Part shown: piece by piece, positions 7,915 through 14,518 of the stretch
How positions within the stretch are numbered: position 1 is the first letter of the stretch
How the letters are laid out: every line of letters starts with the position of its first letter
Assembly: GCA_964551435.1 (NCBI GenBank)
Contig: CAZKBS010000031.1
Span: 1 to 16,564 of the forward strand
Direction: 5' to 3'
Source: UBA2020 sp964551435
GTDB taxonomy: Bacteria > Pseudomonadota > Alphaproteobacteria > Micavibrionales > UBA2020
DNA length: 16,564 nucleotides
Made by a program: the position numbers and the translations under genes
Notes under the pieces: model-generated
What the model was told of the DNA's origin: nothing
The model's database searches: none
Seen by the model: only the letters and a program-made list of their open reading frames with translations

Positions 7915-8496
7915 ATGCCCCGCCCCCTTCATCTTGCCTTTGCCGCCACAGCCGCCGCCGCGCTTTTGAGAGGCTGCGACATGCGCAATTATGACATCGG
8001 CCCCACCGCCGAGCGTGACGAGCTCAAAGGCAGCGTACGCCACGAACAGGTTTTCAGCGGTGGTCCCGAGCAGGCGCACACCACCCTCTCCGCCCGTTTC
8101 CTGCAAGCGGGAAGATCCTACCGCGCACAGGGGGCCCTGACCATCGAAGGAGACATTCCGGAAAAAGTCAGCATCACCGTCACCCACGGGGAGCTGACCG
8201 TCAACGGCGACGTCGGCAAGGATGTTTATCTGGGCGCCCACGTCCCGCTGGTCACCCATACCAAAAGCTGGCGCGGGCCGGGCTATTGCTACCGCTTCTC
8301 CGGCGGCTTCGGCTACAGCGCCTTTTGCAGCCACTCCAAAACCGTGGTCGATGGTTTGAAATACGACGACCCCGACCCCGCCATCCACGTCACAGGACAG
8401 GCGGATGAAAGCGCAAGATTTTCCTCCGCCGGCGCGATCGAAGTGCGCGGCCGCAGTATCCAAAACCGGAAATATCCGGTATATATTGCAAAATAA
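7915..8496 (+). CDS. Putative lipoprotein of unknown function, beta-rich
   Basis: The 193-residue protein is not recognised. It opens with a hydrophobic Ala-rich segment that ends in LLRGC (Cys21), a lipoprotein-like signal although Arg at -2 is atypical. The rest is polar and beta-rich, with alternating strands such as GALTIEGDIPEKVSITVTHG and ELTVNGDVGKDVYLGAHVPL. These recall the stacked-strand surface of adhesin- or polymer-forming proteins, without a clear family match. Two more Cys lie in GYCYRF and SAFCSHS. The start is chosen because it keeps the signal sequence. No ribosome site is visible, and translation probably depends on the 19-codon ORF five bases upstream. Its last codons overlap the -35 box of the next gene. 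Confidence 0.6.
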   Translation: MPRPLHLAFAATAAAALLRGCDMRNYDIGPTAERDELKGSVRHEQVFSGGPEQAHTTLSARFLQAGRSYRAQGALTIEGDIPEKVSITVTHGELTVNGDVGKDVYLGAHVPLVTHTKSWRGPGYCYRFSGGFGYSAFCSHSKTVVDGLKYDDPDPAIHVTGQADESARFSSAGAIEVRGRSIQNRKYPVYIAK

Positions 8497-8514
8497 CAAA
8501 TGCTTAAATACAAT
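8486..8514 (+). promoter_or_regulatory. Promoter of the 8558 gene
   Basis: TTGCAA (8486-8491) is spaced 17 bases from TACAAT (8509-8514). The -35 box overlaps the last codons of the upstream lipoprotein gene. The predicted start near 8521 falls at the centre of a 20-base palindrome, so the promoter looks regulated. Confidence 0.65.
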
Positions 8515-8531
8515 GTTTCATGTGAAACATT
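8512..8531. promoter_or_regulatory. 20-base palindrome, parS-like or operator
   Basis: AATGTTTCATGTGAAACATT is a palindrome with 9-bp perfect arms around a central TG. Its core TGTTTCATGTGAAACA (8514-8529) differs by one base from the widely conserved chromosomal parS site TGTTTCACGTGAAACA, to which ParB binds. It also overlaps the end of the -10 box and spans the predicted transcription start of the next gene, the position of a classical operator. Either reading is possible. Confidence 0.5.
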
Positions 8532-8557
8532 TGATGTTATGACGCACAGGAATTCTT

Positions 8558-9229
8558 ATGCGCCGATTTAAGTATTGCCCTCTTGCGATTATTTTTTCGA
8601 TTTTTTTAGCGTCCGTAGCACCGGCCAGCGCCGAAGCGCCCCGTGACCGCGACAGCGTCTGGCGCATCGTCAAAAGCGCCAAAACTTTCGGCCCGCGCGG
8701 CTACGGTTATACTTTAAAATCACTGGACAAACTTTCGAAAAAGCTGACAGCTTCGGATGCCCCCGACCTCATCGCCCTGCTGAAAGACTATGACGCCGCG
8801 CTCGGCGCGAGCTTTGGTCTTGCGGCACTGTGCGGGGATGGTCTGGCCGCCCTGAAGCCTGCTATCGAAAATGATCCCGACCTGCCGCTCGACCGTGCGC
8901 GGGATGTTTTGACCACCCTGCCGCAGGCACAGGCCTGCACCGCCGAAGACCGCGCCGAAGCCGCCGCGATGGACCCGCTGATTGACGCCGCGTTTGAAAA
9001 GAGGATGGCCCGCGCCCTCGCCGCGCAAAAAGCGGCGCAGGAAGAACTGGAGCAGCATAACCTCCGCCAGATGAAACAGCTGGGCCCGAATTTGCGTAAA
9101 ACCCTGCCCCCCGAAGAGCGCCAGCAAATCCTTGACGAGAACACCCGCGCCCTCGGCCTCGACGGGGCGCGCACGCCCGAGCAGGAAATCCTTTACCAGA
9201 AAATGAAGCAGACTCTTATGGCGCCCTAG
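8558..9229 (+). CDS. Secreted helical protein of unknown function
   Basis: The 223-residue protein is not recognised. Residues 1-26 form a Sec signal peptide (MRRFKYCPLAII, then a hydrophobic core, with cleavage likely after APASA). The mature part is mostly helical: a GPRGYGYTLKSLDKLSKKL segment, a DAPDLIALLKDYDAALGA helix, and an Ala/Glu/Gln-rich coiled-coil-like stretch near 150-190 (RMARALAAQKAAQEELEQHN). It is probably periplasmic. AGGA six bases before the ATG supports the start. It has its own promoter with a palindromic site at the transcription start and converges on the gene at 9267 with only 37 bases between their stops. Confidence 0.75.
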   Translation: MRRFKYCPLAIIFSIFLASVAPASAEAPRDRDSVWRIVKSAKTFGPRGYGYTLKSLDKLSKKLTASDAPDLIALLKDYDAALGASFGLAALCGDGLAALKPAIENDPDLPLDRARDVLTTLPQAQACTAEDRAEAAAMDPLIDAAFEKRMARALAAQKAAQEELEQHNLRQMKQLGPNLRKTLPPEERQQILDENTRALGLDGARTPEQEILYQKMKQTLMAP

Positions 9230-9266
9230 CTGCCTCCCTCATCGCCTTCAGCATCCCGTGCGCGGT

Positions 9267-10142
9267 TTACGGCTGCGGCGCGGGGCGGCGGCGGAAGGTT
9301 TTGGGGGATTTCATCAGCACCACATCCTTCTCGGCAATCGCCCCGTAGAGCGGCGGCAAAGGCGGCGGCGGGGGTGGTGGTGGCGGTTCGGGCACTTCGA
9401 CGCCGTGCTGGTACCATTTCTTTTCACCCTTGCGGATGACCGCCGGCCCGTCGTCGCGGTGCGGCAGGCCGTTCAGGTACCACGACTCTCCGCCGTCGGC
9501 ATGTTCGATGGCGGGGCCGTCTTTACGGTGCAGCTTGCCGCGCAGTACCCACTGGCGCATGCCATCGGCCTTGATGGCCGCGGGGCCGTCTTCGCGGTGC
9601 AATTCGCCGTTTTCATACCAGTAAAGGCTGCCGTCCGCCGTTTCCATGGCGGGGCCGCCGATGCGGTGCAATTTCCCGTGTTCAAACCATTCGCTGTTGC
9701 CATGCCCCGTGCGGGCGGGTGCGCCGTCACGGTGCAAAAGGCCGTCCTGATACCAGGCCTCGCGCCCGTCTTTGTAGACCACGGCAGGGCCGTCATCGCG
9801 GTGCAGCTTGCCGTTTTTATACCACTCCAGACGCTCGCCATCGCCGACAATCACGGCGGGGCCATCGGTGCGGTGCCATTCGCCCTTGGCGTTGCGCCAT
9901 TCCTGCCCGCCATCGGCGCGCGGCTCCATGGTGACCACATCGGCAGGCGCAGGCTGCGCCGCGCCGGTAAAAGGGGCGGTCAGGCCGCCGCTGGGCAGGT
10001 TGGAATTTGGAGATACCACCGGTATATTTCCCGCAATTGAAACATCCGGCTCTTTTTTCTTATACGCATGGCCCGCGCCAAAACGCACAGCCGGTTGCGG
10101 GGTGGAAACCGATGAGCCAAAACATGCCCCGCAAATTTGCAT
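9267..10142 (-). CDS. MORN-like tandem-repeat protein with poly-Pro tail
   Basis: The 291-residue protein has about seven tandem repeats of 22-24 residues (about residues 79-245) with the core W-Y-x-N-G-x-L-H-R-x-D-G-P-A, for example EWYKNGKLHRDDGPAVVYKDG and YWYENGELHREDGPAAIKADG. This resembles MORN-type beta-hairpin repeats and similar HRxDGPA repeats known from phage, giant-virus and bacterial proteins of unknown role. A degenerate last copy runs into PEPPPPPPPPPLPP, then a basic Pro-rich end. The N-terminus has Cys4 and Cys7 and no clear signal peptide. The repeats may form a binding scaffold; no enzymatic motif is seen. The start is uncertain because no ribosome site precedes the ATG. 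Confidence 0.75.
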   Translation of the reverse strand: MQICGACFGSSVSTPQPAVRFGAGHAYKKKEPDVSIAGNIPVVSPNSNLPSGGLTAPFTGAAQPAPADVVTMEPRADGGQEWRNAKGEWHRTDGPAVIVGDGERLEWYKNGKLHRDDGPAVVYKDGREAWYQDGLLHRDGAPARTGHGNSEWFEHGKLHRIGGPAMETADGSLYWYENGELHREDGPAAIKADGMRQWVLRGKLHRKDGPAIEHADGGESWYLNGLPHRDDGPAVIRKGEKKWYQHGVEVPEPPPPPPPPPLPPLYGAIAEKDVVLMKSPKTFRRRPAPQP

Positions 10143-10157
10143 ATAAAACTACGTTTC

Positions 10158-10185
10158 AGTATAGCAGATTGACGCCGCCTGCAAA
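10158..10185 (-). promoter_or_regulatory. Candidate promoter of the repeat-protein gene
   Basis: On the minus strand TTTGCA (10180-10185) is spaced 16 bases from TATACT (10158-10163). The predicted start falls about 10 bases before the ATG, which would give a very short leader and could explain the missing ribosome site. Confidence 0.45.
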
Positions 10186-10227
10186 GAACAGCTTAAATTC
10201 ACATATATTTTGAAATGCTTAAACCCT

Positions 10228-10246
10228 AAAAACGCCTTTTACGGCG
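10228..10246 (-). terminator. Short intrinsic terminator at the end of the CYTH gene
   Basis: On the minus strand CGCC (10243-10246) pairs with GGCG (10233-10236) around a 6-base loop and is followed by TTTTT (10228-10232). It overlaps the stop codon of the CYTH-domain gene. The stem is only 4 bp, so termination may be partial. Confidence 0.45.
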
Positions 10247-10940
10247 CGGCAGGCTTGCGGGACTGAGCGCTGCGGTACAGTTTTGCCCCCTGCGCCGATT
10301 TCGCATCCGCCTGCACGCGGGCCGAGGGGGCGATTTTAAAAATCCGGTCGCGGATTTTATTGATGGCTTCGGGGCTGCCGTCTTTGACCTCGATTTCAAT
10401 CTCGGCGAATTTCTGGCTTTCGCCCGTTTCGGGCAGTGATATCTCCCCGACGTCAAAGGCCAGTTCGACCTCGCCCCACTCCTTGCCCTTGCCGACCTCG
10501 ACGTTGAAAAAACGGCGTTCGATGGCGGCGGTAAAAATATGCTTCAGGCTTTTGGTCTGGAAGGGCTGCACTTTCGCCGCAGCCTCTGCATCGCTGACGC
10601 GCGACAGGTCGGCCTGCGGCCCCTCGACAAGGTCTTTGCACTCTTTGCGGTAGAGCGCATCGGCGACGCGCGCCGCATCGGGCGGCAGGTCGAATTTGAC
10701 GGTTTGTTCGTGGCTGCCGAGTTTGCCCTTCTTGCCCGGTTTATACTGCACTCGCACGGAAATGCCCGCATCGTGCATCTCCAGCGCGGGCGTATCGAAA
10801 TAGGCGCGCGGCAGGTATTTGTGGGAGATGTCGGATTTATCAACCTCGGCGGCAAATGCCTTGAAAACCCGCTCGAGGTCTTCGGTGGACAGGGAAATCT
10901 TGAGCTCTTGCTCTACCTCGGATTTATGCGGTTTGGTCAT
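10239..10940 (-). CDS. CYTH-domain protein, probable inorganic triphosphatase-like enzyme
   Basis: The CYTH superfamily hydrolyses triphosphates or cyclises ATP with divalent metals inside a beta-barrel tunnel. The 233-residue protein has the hallmark ExExK motif at residues 10-14 (EQELK). It then has RAYFDTPALEMHDAGISVRV, EQTVKFDL, AAIERRFFNVEV, EWGEVELAFDVGEI and FAEIEIEVKDG, in the standard CYTH order with acidic and basic tunnel residues. There is no CHAD domain. The YgiF-like triphosphatase branch is the best fit, although the substrate cannot be read from sequence. AAGGA (10948-10952) gives the start. It lies 40 bases after the 10981 gene, with which it is probably co-transcribed. Confidence 0.88.
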   Translation of the reverse strand: MTKPHKSEVEQELKISLSTEDLERVFKAFAAEVDKSDISHKYLPRAYFDTPALEMHDAGISVRVQYKPGKKGKLGSHEQTVKFDLPPDAARVADALYRKECKDLVEGPQADLSRVSDAEAAAKVQPFQTKSLKHIFTAAIERRFFNVEVGKGKEWGEVELAFDVGEISLPETGESQKFAEIEIEVKDGSPEAINKIRDRIFKIAPSARVQADAKSAQGAKLYRSAQSRKPAAP

Positions 10941-10980
10941 GGCATCGTCCTTCCCTTGGTCTGTCCGGCGCGGCTGTTTT

Positions 10981-11526
10981 TCAGGGCGACGGCGGGCGGT
11001 TGATACGCGGGCGCACGTTCATCGGCGGCAGGATGGGAATATCCTGCGGCTCCGGCGGCGGTGCGGGCGGATTGTAGACGCGCCCCATCAGCACAACAGA
11101 CTGCGCGGCGATATGGTCGGGCAGCTTGCCCGTGTAAAACTTGGCAACGCCGAGGTGATAATTCGGGCGGTCGGCATTGGGTTTGCTGTCGTCGGTTTCA
11201 ATCGAATAGGCCGTAACCTCGGCCAGATATTCCGGCGGCACCTGCGCCAGTACGTCTTTGACACTCGGCATGAAATAAGACGGAATGATTGACCGGTGGA
11301 TGGTCGTCACGGTGGCGACCAGCTTGAGCCCCTGGGCTTTATCCAGCACATGGCTTTCCGTCACATCCGCGCCCTTGTCGGGGGCGGTGCGGTCCAGATG
11401 CGGGGATGAAATGAAATGCAGTTCGCCATCGCTGGCCTTGCGCACCTGTTTGATACGGAACGCGCGGGCGAGAATTTCGCCATCATCCAGCGCGGGAATA
11501 TCCCAAGGTTCCTTGCTTTTGGCCAT
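10981..11526 (-). CDS. Hypothetical protein with Pro-rich C-terminus
   Basis: The 181-residue protein is not recognised. It has no signal peptide or membrane segment. The N-terminal part is mixed alpha/beta (KEPWDIPALDDGEILARAF, then ELHFISSPHLDRTAPDKG), the middle has VATVTTIHRSIIPSYFMPSV and a helix QVPPEYLAEVTAYSIE, and the last 30 residues are Pro-rich (NPPAPPPEPQDIPILPP). The tail recalls the Pro-rich ends of neighbouring genes. The ribosome site is weak (AGGA about 13 bases upstream), so the start may lie elsewhere. A perfect TTGACA promoter lies about 70 bases upstream. Confidence 0.65.
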   Translation of the reverse strand: MAKSKEPWDIPALDDGEILARAFRIKQVRKASDGELHFISSPHLDRTAPDKGADVTESHVLDKAQGLKLVATVTTIHRSIIPSYFMPSVKDVLAQVPPEYLAEVTAYSIETDDSKPNADRPNYHLGVAKFYTGKLPDHIAAQSVVLMGRVYNPPAPPPEPQDIPILPPMNVRPRINRPPSP

Positions 11527-11592
11527 GCGCGTGGCGCTATCCTGTCAAAAGGGTCAAAGGGGCGTTATTCAGATACGGTAAAAGGATACCAC

Positions 11593-11620
11593 ATCTTACC
11601 CCGTAAGACCTTTATGTCAA
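11593..11620 (-). promoter_or_regulatory. Promoter of the 10981-CYTH unit with overlapping palindrome
   Basis: On the minus strand TTGACA (11615-11620) is spaced 16 bases from TAAGAT (11593-11598). A perfect inverted repeat TCTTAC-CCC-GTAAGA (11594-11608) covers most of the -10 box and part of the spacer, the position of an operator. Confidence 0.65.
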
Positions 11621-11661
11621 GCAATAATCCTGCTCTTTTACCCGTCCAAGGGCGCTTTCGG

Positions 11662-11690
11662 TTGACAAATTTTCGCCCCGCCTCTATGAA
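11662..11690 (+). promoter_or_regulatory. Promoter of the 11723 gene
   Basis: TTGACA (11662-11667) is spaced 17 bases from TATGAA (11685-11690). It is divergent from the minus-strand promoter 41 bases to the left and drives the His-rich exported protein gene with a leader of about 25 bases. Confidence 0.65.
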
Positions 11691-11722
11691 TATGGCAAGT
11701 TTTTCAATCAGTGGAGCCCCCT

Positions 11723-12322
11723 ATGCGTAAACAAATCGCATCCCTGACTGCCGCCTTTTCGCTGGCTGTCGCCGGCCTCGTCCCGCCCGCCGCGCAGGCA
11801 CAGACCGTGCCCGTCAATCCGACGTCGACGGTGAACAGCCCCTACTACGCCGACAACTACGTCAGCCAGCGCGACATCAACGACGTCGCCTTCGCCCTTG
11901 GCGTACGCGAAGCCTATCCGATGGCAGGCCGCGGTTTCAGCTCCGGCATCATCAACCGAACGGGCCAGCATGTCGGGCTTGAATTCACGCTGAACGGCAA
12001 CGGCACCGCAACGGTCATCCGCGCGTTCAATCTGGACGATCCGTCGGCATACCGCCAGTTCTCGCAGGCAAAAGCCGATGCGATGCGTACCGAAAGCGCG
12101 CTGATAGCCCGCTTCAACCGCCCCGCGCAAAACGTCTATGTGCAGCCGCAATACCGCCCGAACGCCGTTGATGTCATCGCAGGCGTTGGCCTTCTCTACA
12201 TCCTGCACGAAGCGGTCACCAACGATAACCATCGCCACCACCGCCATTACACGCCGCCGCGCAATCATCACCGTGCCCTGCCGCCGCCGCCGCGTCACCG
12301 CGATCATCACCGCCACCGCTAA
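11723..12322 (+). CDS. Exported protein with His-rich C-terminal tail
   Basis: The 199-residue protein is not recognised. Residues 1-26 form a Sec signal peptide with cleavage likely after PPAAQA. The mature part contains ADNYVSQRDINDVAFALGV, a segment with GIINRTGQHVGLEFTLNG, and a hydrophobic stretch near 150-170 (DVIAGVGLLYILHEAV). The last 30 residues are rich in His, Arg and Pro (HRHHRHYTPP, PPPPRHRDHHRHR), a likely metal-binding tail. ATG at 11723 is chosen over the in-frame GTG at 11711 because GGAG lies just before it and the signal peptide starts there. Its own promoter is 33 bases upstream, and a strong bidirectional terminator follows. Confidence 0.75.
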   Translation: MRKQIASLTAAFSLAVAGLVPPAAQAQTVPVNPTSTVNSPYYADNYVSQRDINDVAFALGVREAYPMAGRGFSSGIINRTGQHVGLEFTLNGNGTATVIRAFNLDDPSAYRQFSQAKADAMRTESALIARFNRPAQNVYVQPQYRPNAVDVIAGVGLLYILHEAVTNDNHRHHRHYTPPRNHHRALPPPPRHRDHHRHR

Positions 12323-12340
12323 GCGGCCGCGCTTCAAACA

Positions 12341-12375
12341 AAAACCCCCGCCAGCGCAAGCTGCGGGGGTTTTTT
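12341..12375. terminator. Bidirectional intrinsic terminator
   Basis: ACCCCCGC (12344-12351) pairs with GCGGGGGT (12363-12370), flanked by A4 on the left and T6 on the right. It lies between the convergent genes 11723 and 12396 and has a U-run in both directions, so it can end both transcripts. Confidence 0.85.
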
Positions 12376-12395
12376 GATATGTGTTTTGTAGCGGG

Positions 12396-12950
12396 TTATT
12401 TTTGCGCTGCCGCGACCTGCGACCAGTCGACAATGCCGCGGCCGTCCTTGTTTTCGCTGCTGCGGGCAATCAGCAGGCTCAGGTTGATTTTCTGTTTCTG
12501 CTCGTCGCCGTTTTCGGTGCTGTGATACAGCGTCATCGGCAAAATAACGTGCCAGGCATAGGCACCATCGACCAGCCCCTGCTGCACAATCACGCCCTTG
12601 CTTGCGGGCGCGGCGATAAGGGCGCGTTTTTGCGCGACCACGATATCCAGAAACTGCGTATTGACCATGCCGGTCGTGAATTTTTGCCAGCCGTCGCGCG
12701 TAAAGTATTTCGCAATCACCGGCATGCGCGCCTGATAATCGCGGTGGCCGAAGGTCAGACTGGCCACCGCCGCCTCGGTCGCCCAGGCGGTGATTTCATC
12801 ATCGGTCATGTCGGGCTTGCCCAGCAGGCTCTGGCTTTCGACAGGCGCGGCCGGTACGGCGGGCATGCGGTTTTCCTGCGCAGAGGCACCTGCCGGCAGA
12901 ACCGCCAGCAGGCCGCAGAACATCACCATTAAAACCCCGCGCAGATGCAT
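12396..12950 (-). CDS. DotI/IcmL-family protein (type IVB secretion component)
   Basis: The 184-residue protein matches the DotI/IcmL (TraM-like) family, a periplasmic inner-membrane part of Dot/Icm type IVB secretion systems. An N-terminal hydrophobic segment (HLRGVLMVMFCGLLAVLPAG, residues 2-21) could be a membrane anchor or a cleaved signal. The family core then follows: WATEAAVASLTFGHRDYQAR, MPVIAKYFTRDGWQKFTTG, VIVQQGLVDGAYAWHVILPM and INLSLLIARSSENKDGRGIV. The ATG at 12950 is chosen because it starts the hydrophobic segment and lies four bases after the stop of the ligase-like gene, with AGGGGG upstream. No other secretion gene is in the window, so this is an orphan copy. Confidence 0.82.
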   Translation of the reverse strand: MHLRGVLMVMFCGLLAVLPAGASAQENRMPAVPAAPVESQSLLGKPDMTDDEITAWATEAAVASLTFGHRDYQARMPVIAKYFTRDGWQKFTTGMVNTQFLDIVVAQKRALIAAPASKGVIVQQGLVDGAYAWHVILPMTLYHSTENGDEQKQKINLSLLIARSSENKDGRGIVDWSQVAAAQK

Positions 12951-12954
12951 GGAC

Positions 12955-14226
12955 TCAAGCCCCCTGCTGCGGCTGGCGGCGGTTTGCGCGCGCGGCCAGC
13001 GCCTGCGGCGCGGCTTCGGGCGCAGTGTCGTCACCACGCACAGCGGCCACCAGCTGCGCCACGGTTTTGCCGCCGCCGATATCAAACGCCATCAGCGTTT
13101 TGCTATCCATCTCGAAGCGGCTGAGGAAGGCGATGCGCAGACGATCGTTATCAACGCCCGCGAAGCTGTCCAGCAGCGCGCGGCGTGCCGTGTCGTCGTA
13201 GGTCATGCGGTGGTATTGCGCAGCGGTTTTCATCAGCGTGCCGATATCGTCCATGCTGTCGGGCGCGCGCGTTTCCAACACGCCGTGGCGGCGCAGGTTG
13301 GGCATGGTCAGCTGCAGGCTGAGCGCATTGTCGAGGATTTGCACGGTCAGTTTCCCCTCGGCCAGGAAATCGCCGACGGTCATGGTCTTGCCGAAAACCT
13401 CGCGCGCGGGGCGGAAGCCTTCGGGGGCGTTCGCATCGGGTACAAACGGCACACGCAACGTCAGCAGACGGTCAACGATATGCGTGACCAGCGCGTCGTT
13501 ATCGCGGCACGACAGCGCGTCGAACACGGGCGTCATCTGCTCCGGCGCGACGCTGGCATAGGTTTCATGCAGGCGTTTCTGGCGGTCGCTGCGCGTGGCG
13601 AAGCTTTCGGCCACATCGGTCAAAAGCAGCGCGCGGTAGATTTCGTGGAATTTATCGCCCATCGGGTCGACGTTGACCTGAAGCCCGCAGCAGGATTTCA
13701 TGGTGTCGATCAGCGGCTGGGCTTTTTTGCCGTACTGTTCAAAACAATAGGCGTAATAGGCATGAAAGCGCGAACGCGGCATGTCATCGGCCTGCAAAAA
13801 CGCGGGCTTGTGCCCTGCCCCTTCGACGTGAAGGTCGAGGAAGGCGCTGGCGTTATCCAGCAGGCGGCGCAGCGCGCGGTTGCAGCTCTCGAGTTCTGCC
13901 ACATTGTCGCAAGGCTTGGTCGACAGTTCGACCTGTCCGCCCGGCTCCAGCGAGATATCGCCGATGCCCGGCAGGTTGAGCCCGACGATGCGGCCCTTTT
14001 CCTGCAGCAGCTCCGCGCCTTTGTGCGCCAGCGCGATGTTTTCAAGCAGCATTTCGATCTGGTCGAAACTCGGCGGGCGGCCTTCGGGGGTGGTGACGAA
14101 AAGCTCAAGCTCCGTGCCGGTCTTGCCGCCTTGCGCGGTCATGACTTTGGTCAGCAGATGCGCTTCGATTTCGGCGCGGTTTTGAAAAACTTGGTCGGGG
14201 TTTTGGGCGTGGAATACGCGGGACAT
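12955..14226 (-). CDS. Glutamate-cysteine ligase-like protein (GCS2 family)
   Basis: The 423-residue protein fits the GCS2 family, ATP-dependent ligases that join glutamate to cysteine (plant-type GshA, EgtA and relatives). Conserved blocks are GTELELF (E39, E41), the metal/ATP motif GDISLEPGGQVELS (S92-E94-G97-E100), and MKSCCGLQVNVD (176-187), the equivalent of the core Q-V-N-x-D strand. Length and motif order are as in the family, but the sequence is divergent and the amino-acid substrate cannot be read off. The last 25 residues are Pro/Ala/Gln-rich. GGAG eight bases before the ATG supports the start. It is tightly coupled to the DotI/IcmL gene downstream. Confidence 0.8.
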   Translation of the reverse strand: MSRVFHAQNPDQVFQNRAEIEAHLLTKVMTAQGGKTGTELELFVTTPEGRPPSFDQIEMLLENIALAHKGAELLQEKGRIVGLNLPGIGDISLEPGGQVELSTKPCDNVAELESCNRALRRLLDNASAFLDLHVEGAGHKPAFLQADDMPRSRFHAYYAYCFEQYGKKAQPLIDTMKSCCGLQVNVDPMGDKFHEIYRALLLTDVAESFATRSDRQKRLHETYASVAPEQMTPVFDALSCRDNDALVTHIVDRLLTLRVPFVPDANAPEGFRPAREVFGKTMTVGDFLAEGKLTVQILDNALSLQLTMPNLRRHGVLETRAPDSMDDIGTLMKTAAQYHRMTYDDTARRALLDSFAGVDNDRLRIAFLSRFEMDSKTLMAFDIGGGKTVAQLVAAVRGDDTAPEAAPQALAARANRRQPQQGA

Positions 14227-14320
14227 GATATGGCTCCGGCTTTGAATGCAATGACTGTAGTGCGTGGGACAACCGGCATAGCGCGGGCGGGCCGGAAACC
14301 GCCGTCAAAAGGTTAATGGC

Positions 14321-14401
14321 TTAACGCCACCAACCCGGAGCTGCCCAAGCCAGTGTCATGGTGGCCATCAGGGCCAGATATATCGCTGCGTTTGCAATCA
14401 T
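14321..14401 (-). CDS. 26-residue hydrophobic small protein, near-leaderless
   Basis: A 26-codon ORF runs from ATG at 14401 to TAA at 14321-14323. The peptide starts MIANAAIYLALMATMTLAWA and ends in Pro-Gly-Trp-Trp-Arg, one hydrophobic helix that could insert in the membrane or act as a signal sequence. Its ATG lies seven bases after the -10 box of a well-formed promoter, so the mRNA would begin at or next to the start codon and no ribosome site is needed. It precedes the ligase-like gene by 94 bases on the same strand and may be the first gene of that unit. It may also be a chance frame. Confidence 0.45.
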   Translation of the reverse strand: MIANAAIYLALMATMTLAWAAPGWWR

Positions 14402-14408
14402 GCCCACG

Positions 14409-14437
14409 GGTATAGCCGAGCCCCCGTGCGCCGTCAA
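14409..14437 (-). promoter_or_regulatory. Promoter of the small-ORF, ligase-like and DotI/IcmL unit
   Basis: On the minus strand TTGACG (14432-14437) is spaced 17 bases from TATACC (14409-14414). It is the best promoter upstream of the ligase-like gene. Transcription would start next to the ATG of the 26-codon ORF. Confidence 0.65.
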
Positions 14438-14518
14438 GCAGGATTTTATGGAAGATAGCATTTTGACCGCCGCAGCTGTTTGCCAGCCTTCATCGCTATA
14501 GGAATTCTGCGGTTTTAT

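Noticed and set aside
7834..8499. 221-codon minus-strand frame opposite the lipoprotein gene
   Set aside because: It has no ribosome site and a Gly/Ala/Val/Asp antisense composition. The plus-strand frame has a signal-like start and sits next to the 19-codon ORF, so the plus strand is preferred.
9430..9900. Regular DNA repeats that might be a CRISPR array
   Set aside because: The period is about 66-72 bases, the copies are imperfect and in frame, and they encode the MORN-like repeats; there are no unique spacers between identical repeats.
12990..13085. Longer N-terminus (45 extra residues) for the DotI/IcmL gene
   Set aside because: The extension overlaps the coding end of the ligase-like gene and is Arg/Trp/Pro-rich antisense-like sequence; the ATG at 12950 begins the hydrophobic segment and lies at a coupled junction.
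12790..14316. 508-codon plus-strand frame
   Set aside because: Antisense to the ligase-like gene, which carries GCS2 motifs and a ribosome site.
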